This document shows, in pieces, positions 26,168 through 35,887 of a DNA stretch of 64,000 nucleotides. The stretch is from GCA-002282575 sp964519885. GTDB taxonomy: Bacteria; Pseudomonadota; Gammaproteobacteria; Thiomicrospirales; Thiomicrospiraceae. Below the pieces are notes generated by a model, which saw only the letters and a list, made by a program, of their open reading frames with translations, did not search any database and had not been told where the DNA came from. Positions within the stretch are counted from its first letter, which is position 1; every line of letters begins with the position of its first letter. The translations under genes and the position numbers were made by a program. Location of the stretch: positions 1-64,000 of the forward strand of contig CAZFLX010000009.1 of assembly GCA_964519885.1 (NCBI GenBank), read 5' to 3'.

Positions 26168-27976
26168 TCAATCCAAGAAAGAGCGCAGTTTTTCTGCACG
26201 CGACGGATGACGTAATTTACGAAGCGCTTTGGCTTCAATCTGACGAATACGCTCACGCGTTACGTCAAACTGTTTACCCACTTCTTCTAAAGTATGGTCG
26301 GTATTCATTTGAATACCAAAACGCATACGCAATACTTTCGCTTCACGCGGACTCAGTGTTGACAGCATCAACTCAACCGCCTCCGACAAGCCTTGATTGT
26401 CTGCCGATTCTGAAGGTGACAACATGTTACCATCTTCAATAAAATCACCTAATGAGGAATCTTCATCATCACCAATGGGCGTTTCCATCGAAATCGGTTC
26501 TTTGGAAATCTTCATCACTTTGCGAATTTTATCCTCGCCCATTTCCATCGCATCAGCTAACTCATCCGCAGTCGGCTCACGACCCATTTGCTGTAATAAC
26601 TGGCGCTGCACACGATTGAGTTTGTTAATGGTTTCAATCATGTGAACAGGAATACGAATGGTGCGTGCTTGGTCTGCAATACTGCGTGTAATCGCTTGAC
26701 GAATCCACCAAGTGGCATAAGTCGAGAACTTATAACCACGGCGATATTCAAACTTATCAACGGCTTTCATCAAGCCAATATTACCTTCTTGAATCAGATC
26801 CAAGAACTGTAGTCCACGATTGGTGTATTTTTTCGCAATCGAAATCACCAAACGCAAGTTGGCTTCAATCATCTCTTTTTTAGCCGCACGGGTACGACTA
26901 TCGGCATCAACGACTTTGCGGTTAACGTCTTTTAGAGAAGTAATATCCATTGAAATACGTTTTTCAAGAAAACGTAAGCGTTTCTGCGCACGGGTTACTT
27001 GGTCTTTCAGACCCGTTAAACGCTCAGCGCTGGCATCGATGTTAGCAGCAATGACGCGTTCAATCCACGCTAAATCCGTTTCTGAGCCAACAAAAGTCGA
27101 AATGAAATGCTGCTTAGGTAATCGCCCTTGTTCTACCGTCAAATCCATGATCATGCGTTCGTATTGACGAATTTGATCAACGTGTTTGCGTAAATCGGCT
27201 AGCACCTCGGCAACAAAAGCCGGCGCCAATTTAACCGTCATTAGACGACTCGCAACCGCTAAACGTGCCGTTTTAGCACGTTCATCTGCATGACCAAATT
27301 CAGCCTCGTTACTACTGGCCACGGCGTGTAATTCACGTAATTCGGCAAGGAAAGCTGTCACACCTTCAGTATCATAAGGGTCTTCTTTAGACACACCATC
27401 TGCCGAGTCATCGTCAGCATCTAACTGATCATCAGCAACCGTTACTTCCGGTGCAGGTGCAGCTTCTTCCTGTTCTGGCATGAGAAAACCCATCACCAAA
27501 TCGCTCAGCTTAATTTCGCCTTCTTCCACTTGTTTCAAATGTTGAAACAGCAGGGTAGGCATTTGCGGATAAAGTGCCAACGAGGTCAACATATCCCGCG
27601 TACCCGACTCGATACGACGCGCAATCTCAATCTCACCTTTACGCGTCAACAGCTCGACCGAACCCATTTCGCGCATATACATACGCACTGGGTCTGAAGT
27701 ACGGCCTAATTCGCCATCATCAGAGATACTGGCCGCTGCCACTTCAGGATCAGCGTCAACCAAGGCACCTGGCACTAAAATATCTGGGTTAGGCAAAGCA
27801 TCATCGAGCACATTAATGCCCATGTCACCTAAAAGAACAACGATTTCTTCAATCTTTTCTTCATCTTCGAACTCATCGTTCAGCATGTCCGTGATATCTT
27901 GATAGTTCAAGTATCCTTGTTCACGTCCACGTGCGATTAAATCCGCTAGTTGTTGTTGTTCATCGTATGATGCCAT
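26168..27976 (-). CDS. rpoD: RNA polymerase sigma factor RpoD (sigma70)
   Basis: 602 aa, the normal size. Region 1.1 is at the N-terminus (LADLIARGREQGYLNYQDI), then region 1.2 with DPVRMYMREMGSVELLTRKG, an acidic non-conserved region near 180-210, region 2 with LDLIQEGNIGLMKAVDKF and FSTYATWWIRQAI, region 3, and region 4.2 with FDVTRERIRQIEAKALRKL. It is the housekeeping sigma factor, last protein gene of the macromolecular synthesis operon after dnaG. GAGGACGG precedes the ATG. The tRNA-Ile follows at once. Confidence 0.99.
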   Translation of the reverse strand: MASYDEQQQLADLIARGREQGYLNYQDITDMLNDEFEDEEKIEEIVVLLGDMGINVLDDALPNPDILVPGALVDADPEVAAASISDDGELGRTSDPVRMYMREMGSVELLTRKGEIEIARRIESGTRDMLTSLALYPQMPTLLFQHLKQVEEGEIKLSDLVMGFLMPEQEEAAPAPEVTVADDQLDADDDSADGVSKEDPYDTEGVTAFLAELRELHAVASSNEAEFGHADERAKTARLAVASRLMTVKLAPAFVAEVLADLRKHVDQIRQYERMIMDLTVEQGRLPKQHFISTFVGSETDLAWIERVIAANIDASAERLTGLKDQVTRAQKRLRFLEKRISMDITSLKDVNRKVVDADSRTRAAKKEMIEANLRLVISIAKKYTNRGLQFLDLIQEGNIGLMKAVDKFEYRRGYKFSTYATWWIRQAITRSIADQARTIRIPVHMIETINKLNRVQRQLLQQMGREPTADELADAMEMGEDKIRKVMKISKEPISMETPIGDDEDSSLGDFIEDGNMLSPSESADNQGLSEAVELMLSTLSPREAKVLRMRFGIQMNTDHTLEEVGKQFDVTRERIRQIEAKALRKLRHPSRAEKLRSFLD

Positions 27977-28057
27977 ACCGTCCTCTATTGAGCGTTGGGG
28001 AACTTTAAATTATATCAAAATAGTCAAAAATTTACTAGGTCATTGTGAGTCTAGTTA

Positions 28058-29803
28058 TTATGTGCGCTGACTTCTCGCCTGACAATTTCTTAAGCGTTGA
28101 TTCAGCTCTGTCAACTCCGCTCGCTGTGCATCGCTTACCTGCCCTTGTTCTAAAGCTTTTAACAAAGTTAAACGCGCCGTTTCTATGCTTTTACACACCA
28201 AAGACTGCCAGCCGTCATGCCATTCTGCTTCGGCTTGTTGCAAAGTAAACACCAAGGGTTCGCTTGCCAATTCTGGCAAATTACCTGCTAAGGCATTCAA
28301 CAAAGCGAGCACACCCTTTTCGCCATAACGGTGTAATAATGCCGCGTCATCACTCGGCCAGTTATCCGACAGTTGCGGAAATTGGATTAACAAAGCCAAC
28401 AGCTTTTGTGGCAGTCGTTGCGTCGCCATGGAAAGGGTTACGGTTTGTCGTTTCTTCACTTCTCGATGAACCGCTAAACCAGTACGCACACCCAATAGCT
28501 TTTCAACTTGCCACTCTTGCATATCGGCCGCTTGCGCTAAGGCTTGAATTAACGCATAACGCACACCCACATCTTCGGCCAGCTTCAACCACTCTAGCGA
28601 TTGAAACAACAGGCGACGCGCATCTTCTGCCACCGTCCAACTCAACCCAGATTGTTCTGACAAACCACGCACCAACCAAGCCCCTGGCGTTAAGGATTGA
28701 TCTAGCGCCTGCATCAAGGCATCGGCACCATAACGCCGCACATAAGAATCGGGATCTTCGTCTTGTGGCAAAAAGAAAAACTTAACCGAACGAGAGCCTG
28801 ATAATTGCGTTAAAGCCACCGACAGTGCTTTCCAAGCTGCTTTTCGACCCGCCTTGTCGCCATCGAAAGCGAAGACAATTTCTGCTGTATGTTTGAACAA
28901 TAACTGCAAATGGGCTGGCGTGGTTGCTGTTCCCAAAGTAGCCACCACCTGACGCAAGCCAAACTGCGCCAAAGCCACCACGTCCATATAACCTTCGACC
29001 ACCAACACACGCGTAATCTGCCGCACCGACTGAAGCATTTCGTAAAGTCCATACAACATATTGCCTTTATGGAAAAACTCGGTTTCTGGCGAATTTAAAT
29101 ACTTAGGCGCATGCTCACTGGCTTGCATAATGCGACCGCCAAAACCCACCACTCGACCGCGCAAATCACGAATGGGAAACTGAATGCGATTACGAAATTT
29201 ATCTGCCACAGAACCGTCTTCACGCTCGGCAACCAAGCCTACGGCCAACCACTGAGCCTTAGTGACATTGGGAAATTGCTTCTGCATACTCATTGCATCA
29301 TTCGGCGCTAAGCCAATGGCAAAATCACGCGCAATGACGCCACTAATGCCTCTCGATTTCAAATATTCGATCGCTTGAATACCTTGCGGATGATGCTTCA
29401 GATTATGCACGAACCATTGCGCCGCTTGTGCCAATAACGCATAGCCTTGTAACTGTTCAGCACGTTGTTGCGTTTCTTTGGCTTGTTGCTGTGGACTTAA
29501 CTGCTCTCTCGGTACGGACAACCCCATTTCACTGGCTAAAACCTCAATAGCTGAAACAAAGTCTAAATGCTCATAATCCATGATGAATCGCAAGGCATCA
29601 CCATGCGCACCACATCCAAAGCAGTGATAAAAACCTTTTTGAGGGTTTATCTGGAAAGAAGGAGTCTTTTCGTTATGAAAGGGACAACAGGCCTTGTATT
29701 CGCGACCCGCTTTTTTAAGCGTAATACGACGACCGACAACCTCAACCACATCTGCACGTGCGATTAAGTCATCAATAAAGGTCTTAGGAATTCTACCAGC
29801 CAT
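28058..29803 (-). CDS. dnaG: DNA primase DnaG
   Basis: 581 aa. The N-terminal zinc ribbon is CPFHNEKTPSFQ with FHCFGC-like YHCFGCGAHGDA; the catalytic TOPRIM part shows VLVVEGYMDVVALAQFG and FAFDGDKAGRKAAWKAL. The C-terminal ~150 residues form the helicase-binding domain. It makes RNA primers at the replication fork. It lies between yqeY and rpoD, as in the classic operon, with an 81-nt gap before rpoD. Confidence 0.99.
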   Translation of the reverse strand: MAGRIPKTFIDDLIARADVVEVVGRRITLKKAGREYKACCPFHNEKTPSFQINPQKGFYHCFGCGAHGDALRFIMDYEHLDFVSAIEVLASEMGLSVPREQLSPQQQAKETQQRAEQLQGYALLAQAAQWFVHNLKHHPQGIQAIEYLKSRGISGVIARDFAIGLAPNDAMSMQKQFPNVTKAQWLAVGLVAEREDGSVADKFRNRIQFPIRDLRGRVVGFGGRIMQASEHAPKYLNSPETEFFHKGNMLYGLYEMLQSVRQITRVLVVEGYMDVVALAQFGLRQVVATLGTATTPAHLQLLFKHTAEIVFAFDGDKAGRKAAWKALSVALTQLSGSRSVKFFFLPQDEDPDSYVRRYGADALMQALDQSLTPGAWLVRGLSEQSGLSWTVAEDARRLLFQSLEWLKLAEDVGVRYALIQALAQAADMQEWQVEKLLGVRTGLAVHREVKKRQTVTLSMATQRLPQKLLALLIQFPQLSDNWPSDDAALLHRYGEKGVLALLNALAGNLPELASEPLVFTLQQAEAEWHDGWQSLVCKSIETARLTLLKALEQGQVSDAQRAELTELNQRLRNCQARSQRT

Positions 29804-29832
29804 ACTAAAGCCGGTTACTTAAAGATGCTATA

Positions 29833-30282
29833 TCAATTAGCGAGAAGGGCTTTGATACGACCACTCACCACAGCCATATCAGCGAGACCAACCATCTTAG
29901 GTTTCACCAGAGCCATCACTTTACCCATGTCCGCAGGTGACTGAGCACCAGACTGCGCAATGGCTTCTTGAATGATTTCCTCTATCTGCACTTCGGACAA
30001 ACCTTCCGGCAGATAACCTTCTAAAACAGTCAATTCGAATTGTTCATTTTCGGCCAAGTCATGTCGACCGGCTTGAGTGAACTGAGCAATAGAATCTTTG
30101 CGTTGCTTAACCAATTTGTTTAGCACTGCGAGCACCTGTGCGTCGTCAGGTGCTACACGCGTATCAATTTCGATTTGTTTAATTGCCGCTAAAATACCGC
30201 GAATTGTCAACAATCGAGCCTTCTCGCCCGATTTCATGCAAGCCTTCATATCATGACTGATTTGTTCGCGCAATGCTGACAT
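29833..30282 (-). CDS. yqeY: GatB/YqeY-domain protein
   Basis: 149 aa, full length for the family. The N-terminal helix bundle (REQISHDMKACMKSGEKARL) and the tail with AQSGAQSPADMGKVMALVKP match YqeY proteins, which share the C-terminal domain of GatB/GatE. The role is uncertain; a tRNA-binding or aminoacylation-linked function is proposed from the shared domain. It sits between rpsU and dnaG, a common arrangement in Gammaproteobacteria. Confidence 0.95.
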   Translation of the reverse strand: MSALREQISHDMKACMKSGEKARLLTIRGILAAIKQIEIDTRVAPDDAQVLAVLNKLVKQRKDSIAQFTQAGRHDLAENEQFELTVLEGYLPEGLSEVQIEEIIQEAIAQSGAQSPADMGKVMALVKPKMVGLADMAVVSGRIKALLAN

Positions 30283-30325
30283 ATTAATTAACCTGGGTTA
30301 TTAGCGACCAATAAACACATCTAAA

Positions 30326-30541
30326 TTAATATTTAGATTCCATGCGACGGTTTTCGCGCGACAAACGCTTAGCTAAACGCTTAACCGCAGCTGCTTTTTT
30401 ACGCTTACGCTCCCAAGTCGGCTTTTCGTAGTATTCTTTTTTACGAACATCAGCCAAAACACCTGCTTTTTCACAGGTACGTTTGAAGCGACGTAATGCA
30501 ACGTCAAAAGGTTCGGTTTCACGTAATTTAACAGCAGGCAT
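30326..30541 (-). CDS. rpsU: 30S ribosomal protein bS21
   Basis: 71 aa from the ATG at 30541 (MPAVKLRETEPFDVALRRFK), the usual start; an in-frame start 18 nt upstream is not needed and GGAAAG lies before the shorter one. The Arg/Lys-rich C-terminus RLAKRLSRENRRMESKY is typical. It binds near the anti-Shine-Dalgarno end of 16S rRNA and helps initiation. First gene of the rpsU-yqeY-dnaG-rpoD operon. Confidence 0.97.
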   Translation of the reverse strand: MPAVKLRETEPFDVALRRFKRTCEKAGVLADVRKKEYYEKPTWERKRKKAAAVKRLAKRLSRENRRMESKY

Positions 30542-30586
30542 GTTTTCTATACTTTCCAATTAGGCGTTAAAAAAATAAATTAGGGT

Positions 30587-30600
30587 TTCCGCGTGCGGAA
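30587..30600 (-). promoter_or_regulatory. hairpin in the rpsU leader
   Basis: TTCCGC and GCGGAA form a short stem in the rpsU leader, followed on the minus strand by a T-rich run. It could act as a weak attenuator or an S21-binding leader element; that role is inference. Confidence 0.45.
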
Positions 30601-30611
30601 TAAAGACTAGC

Positions 30612-30641
30612 ATTATAACAAGAAAAATTTAAAAAAATCAA
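30612..30641 (-). promoter_or_regulatory. promoter of the rpsU-dnaG-rpoD operon
   Basis: On the minus strand TTGATT (30636-30641) and consensus TATAAT (30612-30617) are 18 bp apart, about 70 nt before the rpsU start. No LexA box is visible nearby. Confidence 0.65.
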
Positions 30642-30743
30642 ACCCATCATCACTTTTTTGCCATAAGGCTCATCACAAAGCGGCTCTTTTTCGGTCAAGG
30701 ACAAGCGACATCACTGCATTTTATCGCTATTTTCGCTTAAAAT

Positions 30744-31796
30744 ATGATGATGAAACATAACACACCACATCTTATTCTGGGCATTGAATCCTCTTGTGAT
30801 GAAACCGGACTGGCACTCTATCACCAAACACAAGGATTAATCGCCCACGCGCTACACAGTCAAATTGCTTTACACGCTACCTATGGTGGTGTCGTGCCTG
30901 AATTAGCGAGTCGTGACCACATTCATCGACTCATTCCACTGACTGAACAAGTGTTATCTCAGGCAGGCGTTGGATTAAATGATGTGACTGGCGTTGCCTA
31001 CACAGCAGGCCCTGGATTGGTTGGTGCGCTACTCACAGGGGCCGGCTTTGCCCGAAGTCTGGCTTTTGCTCGTGGAATTCCAGCCATAGGTGTACACCAC
31101 ATGGAAGGACACCTTCTGTCACCGCTACTTGAGGCTCCTGAGTTAAGTTTTCCATTTATGGCATTACTGGTTTCGGGCGGACATACACAAATTATTCGTG
31201 TGAATGCCATTGGCGATTATCAGTTGCTGGGGGATACCCTAGATGATGCGATCGGCGAGGCTTTCGACAAAACCGCTAAACTCATGGGACTGGGCTATCC
31301 GGGTGGACCCATCGTTTCTAAACTTGCCCTGCAAGGCGATGCGCAGCGTTACAAACTCCCCCGTCCTATGACCGATAGAGCTGGGCTAGACTTTAGTTTC
31401 TCTGGTTTGAAGACAGCTGTATTAAACACTTGGCAGCAAGCGCAGATTGAGCGTACCAATGAGTTAGAACAAGCTAAGGCGGATATTTGCGCTTCTTTTG
31501 AATTGGCGGTATGTGATGTGTTGCTGATTAAGCTCAAACGCGCCTTACAGCAAGAAAAACTCAATACGTTGGTGGTTGCTGGTGGCGTGAGTGCTAACCA
31601 GCGTATCCGCAGCTCACTCACTCAACTCATGACCAGCCGAGCGGGACATGCTTTTTTCCCACGTCCCGAATTTTGCACCGACAACGGCGCGATGATCGCA
31701 TTCGCTGGCTATCAGCGCATCAAAGCAGGCGAACACAGCTCACTCGACTTTAGTGCTCGAGCTCGCTGGTCGTTAAGTGAAATGAAGGCAATTTAA
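30744..31796 (+). CDS. tsaD: tRNA N6-threonylcarbamoyladenosine transferase, TsaD subunit
   Basis: 350 aa. It begins with the ATP-binding IESSCDETGLALY, and the metal site is HHMEGH with a second ligand region near SGGHTQI. The C-terminal FPRPEFCTDNGAMIAFAGY is also characteristic. TsaD with TsaB and TsaE places the threonylcarbamoyl group on A37 of tRNAs that read ANN codons. It is divergent from rpsU, as in most Gammaproteobacteria. Three ATGs in a row make the exact start uncertain by two residues. Confidence 0.98.
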   Translation: MMMKHNTPHLILGIESSCDETGLALYHQTQGLIAHALHSQIALHATYGGVVPELASRDHIHRLIPLTEQVLSQAGVGLNDVTGVAYTAGPGLVGALLTGAGFARSLAFARGIPAIGVHHMEGHLLSPLLEAPELSFPFMALLVSGGHTQIIRVNAIGDYQLLGDTLDDAIGEAFDKTAKLMGLGYPGGPIVSKLALQGDAQRYKLPRPMTDRAGLDFSFSGLKTAVLNTWQQAQIERTNELEQAKADICASFELAVCDVLLIKLKRALQQEKLNTLVVAGGVSANQRIRSSLTQLMTSRAGHAFFPRPEFCTDNGAMIAFAGYQRIKAGEHSSLDFSARARWSLSEMKAI

Positions 31797-32173
31797 TCGC
31801 GTTCGATTAATTCAACTTGGTAACCATCTGGATCTTTAGTAAAGGCAATCCAGGTGGTGCCACCATGCAAGGCCGGACCGTAGGTGATTGCTCCGCCACG
31901 TTCCTTAATCAGCTCACACATTCCTTTAATATCAGCAACGCCCAAGGCAATGTGACCGTAGCCTTTACCTAAGTCGTAACTTTCAACACCCCAGTTGTAG
32001 GTTAATTCCAGCACTGCCCCCTCACTTTCAGGTTGATAACCTAAAAAAGCTAGGGTGTATTGTCCATCAGGATAGTCTTTTTGACGAAGCAACTGCATGC
32101 CCAACACTTCTGTATAGAAGGCAATGGATTTTTCCAAATTACCCACACGTATCATGGTATGTAAAATACGCAT
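31793..32173 (-). CDS. gloA: lactoylglutathione lyase (glyoxalase I)
   Basis: 126 aa from the ATG at 32173, chosen because AAAGGAG lies just before it. The four metal ligands of bacterial glyoxalase I fit: His in MRILHTMIRV, Glu in VLELTYNWGV, His in GYGHIALGV and Glu in YQVELIERD. It converts the hemithioacetal of methylglyoxal and glutathione to S-lactoylglutathione. It is convergent with tsaD, and the two stop codons overlap by 4 nt. Confidence 0.97.
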   Translation of the reverse strand: MRILHTMIRVGNLEKSIAFYTEVLGMQLLRQKDYPDGQYTLAFLGYQPESEGAVLELTYNWGVESYDLGKGYGHIALGVADIKGMCELIKERGGAITYGPALHGGTTWIAFTKDPDGYQVELIERD

Positions 32174-32314
32174 CTTATCTCCTTTGGTGTACACTTAACT
32201 CAATGGCGCATCATACACACAGAAGTTGGCGACTGCAATCAGTGGAATCACTCGCATCTTTTATCGTGTTCAACTAAAATACTAGTCAAGAATTAAACAT
32301 AACCAGGAAAACTT

Positions 32315-33439
32315 ATGAAATACAGCGCAGAACAAGGCTATCAACACGACCGCCAAGCCAAACTAGGTATTTTATTGACCAACTTAGGCACGCCCGATGA
32401 GCCAACGAAAAAAGGGCTGAAACCTTACTTAGCAGAGTTTCTGTGGGATCCTCGTATTGTCGAACCCCCACCCCCTCGTGCGGTTTGGTGGTTAATTTTA
32501 CACGGTATTATTTTACAGTTTCGTCCTAAAGCCAAAGCGCATGACTACGAAACGATTTGGGGAAAATTTGGACCGGGCGCTCCGTTATTGGACATTACCC
32601 AAGCCCAGGCTGAAGGCGTTGCCAAACGCCTGAAAGCGCGTTTCACTCACAGCCCAATCGAAGTCGAAATTGCCATGCGTTACGGCAATCCTTCTATGGA
32701 AAAAGGCTTAGATGCGCTGCGCCAAAAAGGCTGTGAGCGTTTGCTGGTATTGCCTTTGTATCCTCAATACGCGGCTGCAACCACCGGTTCTACTTGGGAT
32801 GCCCTAGCCGATGCGCTGAAAAAATGGCGTCGTATTCCCGATTTACGTTTTGTCGGTCACTATCACAAACACCCAGGTTACATTCAAGCCTTAGCCAATA
32901 GTGTTAAAGAATACTGGGCAGAACATGGTCGCCCCGATAAGTTACTCATGTCATTCCATGGCATCCCGCAGCGTTATTTAGACAATGGCGATTCTTATCA
33001 TTGTGAATGTCACGCAACCGGACGCTTATTGGCCGATGCCTTGGGTTTAACTAAAGATGATTACTTGGTAAGCTTTCAATCACTGTTTGGCCGCGAAGAA
33101 TGGATTAAACCCTACACCGATGCGACCATCAAATCACTACCCGCTCAAGGCATCAAAAATTTGCATGTCATTTGTCCGGGTTTCTCGGCAGACTGTTTAG
33201 AAACGGTTGAAGAAATTGATGAAGAAAACCGTGAATACTTCATGGAATCGGGTGGTGAAACTTATCACTATATTCCGGCATTAAATAGTCGAGATGATCA
33301 TTTAGATGCCCTAACCGATATTATTGTGCAGCATTGCCAAGGCTGGCCAGAAGTTGCCATTCCTTACGATGTGCAGAGCGATGAACAAGAACGCTTAGCG
33401 ATTCGTGAACGCGCACGCGCCATGGGTTGCCCTTTCTAA
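32315..33439 (+). CDS. hemH: ferrochelatase
   Basis: 374 aa with CAGGAAA before the ATG. The opening LGILLTNLGTPDEPT, LLVLPLYPQYAAATTGS and the active-site stretch LLMSFHGIPQRYLDNGD are typical, as are the conserved PGFSADCLETVEEI and the late Glu. It inserts Fe2+ into protoporphyrin IX in the last step of heme synthesis. It is somewhat longer than the ~320-aa E. coli enzyme, with a polar C-terminal tail. It stands alone. Confidence 0.97.
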   Translation: MKYSAEQGYQHDRQAKLGILLTNLGTPDEPTKKGLKPYLAEFLWDPRIVEPPPPRAVWWLILHGIILQFRPKAKAHDYETIWGKFGPGAPLLDITQAQAEGVAKRLKARFTHSPIEVEIAMRYGNPSMEKGLDALRQKGCERLLVLPLYPQYAAATTGSTWDALADALKKWRRIPDLRFVGHYHKHPGYIQALANSVKEYWAEHGRPDKLLMSFHGIPQRYLDNGDSYHCECHATGRLLADALGLTKDDYLVSFQSLFGREEWIKPYTDATIKSLPAQGIKNLHVICPGFSADCLETVEEIDEENREYFMESGGETYHYIPALNSRDDHLDALTDIIVQHCQGWPEVAIPYDVQSDEQERLAIRERARAMGCPF

Positions 33440-33481
33440 AGCCTTCTAGTCCAATCAACTTTGGTTAGCCAATACGGCTGA

Positions 33482-34024
33482 TCAAGGTTGATTATCTCCA
33501 ACAGATTTTCGTTTTCGCCAACGCACTGCTGTGCGCAATCGCCACACCAAATCAATCAAGACATAAGTCAACACGCCCATAGTTGTCGCCAAAATAGCCA
33601 AGCCGACCAACAGTGGCTTACCTAACGCTTGAATGCGATCGAAAAAACCCAGCTCTTCATTCACTTCGACTTGATGCGCATCAGGATCAGGCAGGTCAAT
33701 CGGCGTTGTGGTATCTCCCGTTACCCAAGAACCCAATTGATAGGCGCCATAATAAACCGGTGCAAAAGTCACCGGATTGGTCACCAAAGTACTGGCTGCA
33801 GCCACGGGCAAATTAGCCCTTAATATAATCGCTGCCGCCGCGGTAATGGGAATTTGTGCAATCGGAATCAGCAAGCCAAAAAAAATACCCAATGCTACCC
33901 CCAAAGCCACTCCGCGCCGAGACCAATGCCAGAGCTTTGGATGTGCCAACCAAGGTGTTAGCCATCTTAACCAACGATTATTTATTAAACTGTCTTTAGT
34001 GGGTATCCAACGTCGCCAATTCAC
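33482..34024 (-). CDS. DUF2062 membrane protein
   Basis: 180 aa. The N-terminal WRRWIPTKDSL and the following HPKLWHWSRRGVALGVALG match DUF2062, with three or four membrane segments (about 40-60, 65-85, 135-160). The function of the family is unknown. It ends 4 nt after... the preceding hydrolase gene stops at 34029, so the two are very close on the same strand and probably co-transcribed. Confidence 0.85.
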   Translation of the reverse strand: MNWRRWIPTKDSLINNRWLRWLTPWLAHPKLWHWSRRGVALGVALGIFFGLLIPIAQIPITAAAAIILRANLPVAAASTLVTNPVTFAPVYYGAYQLGSWVTGDTTTPIDLPDPDAHQVEVNEELGFFDRIQALGKPLLVGLAILATTMGVLTYVLIDLVWRLRTAVRWRKRKSVGDNQP

Positions 34025-34028
34025 AAAG

Positions 34029-34847
34029 CTAACCTCTTAAACGAGAATGGGATGCCAAAAACTTCAATATTATCTGGGCAACAGCGGTGGGCTTTTCCAC
34101 GACCAGTGAGTGACCCGATTTTTCAATCATCACACAGTGATGATGCGAAATTTGTATCAGCCCTGTCAAGACCTCATTCGCCGGAAATACTAAATCATTT
34201 TCCGCATAAACAATCAGCGTTGGTTGATGAATACTCGATAATTGACCGGTTAGGTTTGCATGCAGTAAGGCTGTCACCTGTCGTTCAAAACCCTCTAAGC
34301 TTTGTGGGTAAGGATAACTGATTGCATAAGCAACCGCTTGTTGAACTGATTCGCTGGAATTAAAAAAATCCGATGAAAAAATCCAATAAAACACATTTTT
34401 GAACCATAAATCTGGCGGCAAACCAGCACGCCAATAGTCCAACCAATCATGAAACAGTTGATTATTTCGTGCCGAATTTTGTGCAGCGGTGGCGAGTAAA
34501 ATCAAACGATTCACGCGATGGGGATAATGTGATGCAAGATGTTGAGCAATCATGCCACCCATTGAATGGCCGATAATGGTGGTACTAGCCATGCCTAAGT
34601 GGTCTAATAGGGCAATAGCGTCATCGGCCATTTTTTGAATGCTTGACGCCGCTGAATGGGGTAAGGTACGTCCTACACCTCGGTTATCGTAAATAACAAC
34701 CTGATACTGAGCTGTTAAATCCGACAGAATGGGTTGCCAACTTTGCGAGTCACTAGCTAAACCGGCAATTAATAAAAGGGGCTCGCCTTCTCCCTTTACT
34801 TCATAATAAAGACTGATGTCATCTCGGATTAATTGTGGCATAAACAA
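34029..34847 (-). CDS. alpha/beta-hydrolase
   Basis: 272 aa. The oxyanion and core strands (LLLIAGLASDSQSW, YDNRGVGRT) and the nucleophile elbow IGHSMGGMIA are clear. The acid is likely Asp in VYAENDLVFP and the His in EKSGHSLVVEKP. It belongs to the large family of soluble esterases and related enzymes. The substrate cannot be told from sequence. It is followed by the DUF2062 gene. Confidence 0.9.
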   Translation of the reverse strand: MFMPQLIRDDISLYYEVKGEGEPLLLIAGLASDSQSWQPILSDLTAQYQVVIYDNRGVGRTLPHSAASSIQKMADDAIALLDHLGMASTTIIGHSMGGMIAQHLASHYPHRVNRLILLATAAQNSARNNQLFHDWLDYWRAGLPPDLWFKNVFYWIFSSDFFNSSESVQQAVAYAISYPYPQSLEGFERQVTALLHANLTGQLSSIHQPTLIVYAENDLVFPANEVLTGLIQISHHHCVMIEKSGHSLVVEKPTAVAQIILKFLASHSRLRG

Positions 34848-34886
34848 CCCAAATAGAAATAGCGATTGTTTATGTTCGCTAGTTTT

Positions 34887-35852
34887 TCAAAATGCATTTA
34901 AAATCAGGTAACTACTATATCCTAGATAACACAACAACAGCAAGCCACCATAACCACGACCGATACAACTGGCACGCTTGCCAAAACCATAAGCCATGGC
35001 GAACAACAACAAGGTTAAAGCTGTCATCACCAATATATCACGACTGAAGACATCGGCTTCAACTGCCATCGGATGAATGACACCAGCCAAACCCACAACT
35101 GCGAGAGTATTGAACAAGTTTGAACCAATAATATTACCCAAGGCAATATCATGCTCTCCTTTACGTGCCGCAATCACCGAAGAAGCCAACTCAGGTAACG
35201 AAGTGCCCACAGCCACGATCGTGAGTCCAATAATCATGTCACTGACACCCAAACTTTGTGCTAAATCCACCGCTCCCCATACCAGTAAACGTGAGCTGAT
35301 AATCAGCATAACAAGTCCAATTAATGTCCATATCAGCGCATGGCGAATGGGCATTGCATGTTCGCTCAATTCAGATGCTATTTCCTGACCCAGAATGTCA
35401 CGCTTTGCCCGCATTCCCTGCCAAATAGTCCAAGCCATTAGCGCCAAAAAAACCAACAGCAACACCACAGCATCCATGCGACTAATGTCACCATCCCACA
35501 ATTGCCAAGCGGCAAGTAAGGTCACCACAATTAAAATAGGTAATTCTTTGCGCACAATTTGCGAATGCACCACAATCGGACTAATTAATGCGGTTATGCC
35601 AATAATCAAAGCAATATTGGTGATATTAGAACCATAAGCATTACCCAGCGCAATGCCAGGACTACCTTGATAAGCTGCCAATACCGATACCGTCATTTCG
35701 GGGGCTGAAGTACCCATGCCCACAATCACCATGCCAACCAACAAAGGCGGCATACCAAAATATCGTGCGGTAGATGCAGAACCTTCTACAAAACGCTCTG
35801 CACTCCAAACCAATAACCCCAAACCAACGACAACAGCCAATACTGCTAACAT
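34887..35852 (-). CDS. calcium/sodium antiporter (CaCA family, YrbG-like)
   Basis: About 321 aa from the ATG at 35852, which has GGGAAG before it; a longer frame upstream is not convincing. Two homologous halves, each with five membrane helices, carry the alpha-repeats VGMGTSAPEMTVSVLAA and VAVGTSLPELASSVIAA, with the GNxxGSN motif after each (GNAYGSNITN, GNIIGSNLFN). These residues bind the exchanged cation in the CaCA family. It exchanges Ca2+ for Na+ or H+ across the inner membrane. Confidence 0.95.
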   Translation of the reverse strand: MLAVLAVVVGLGLLVWSAERFVEGSASTARYFGMPPLLVGMVIVGMGTSAPEMTVSVLAAYQGSPGIALGNAYGSNITNIALIIGITALISPIVVHSQIVRKELPILIVVTLLAAWQLWDGDISRMDAVVLLLVFLALMAWTIWQGMRAKRDILGQEIASELSEHAMPIRHALIWTLIGLVMLIISSRLLVWGAVDLAQSLGVSDMIIGLTIVAVGTSLPELASSVIAARKGEHDIALGNIIGSNLFNTLAVVGLAGVIHPMAVEADVFSRDILVMTALTLLLFAMAYGFGKRASCIGRGYGGLLLLCYLGYSSYLILNAF

Positions 35853-35887
35853 AGACTTCCCGTGACTTTTAGAATCGACCCTTAAAC

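Noticed and set aside
28264..28785. A 173-codon plus-strand frame inside dnaG
   Set aside because: It is the mirror of the primase C-terminal coding region, with no start signals or domain.
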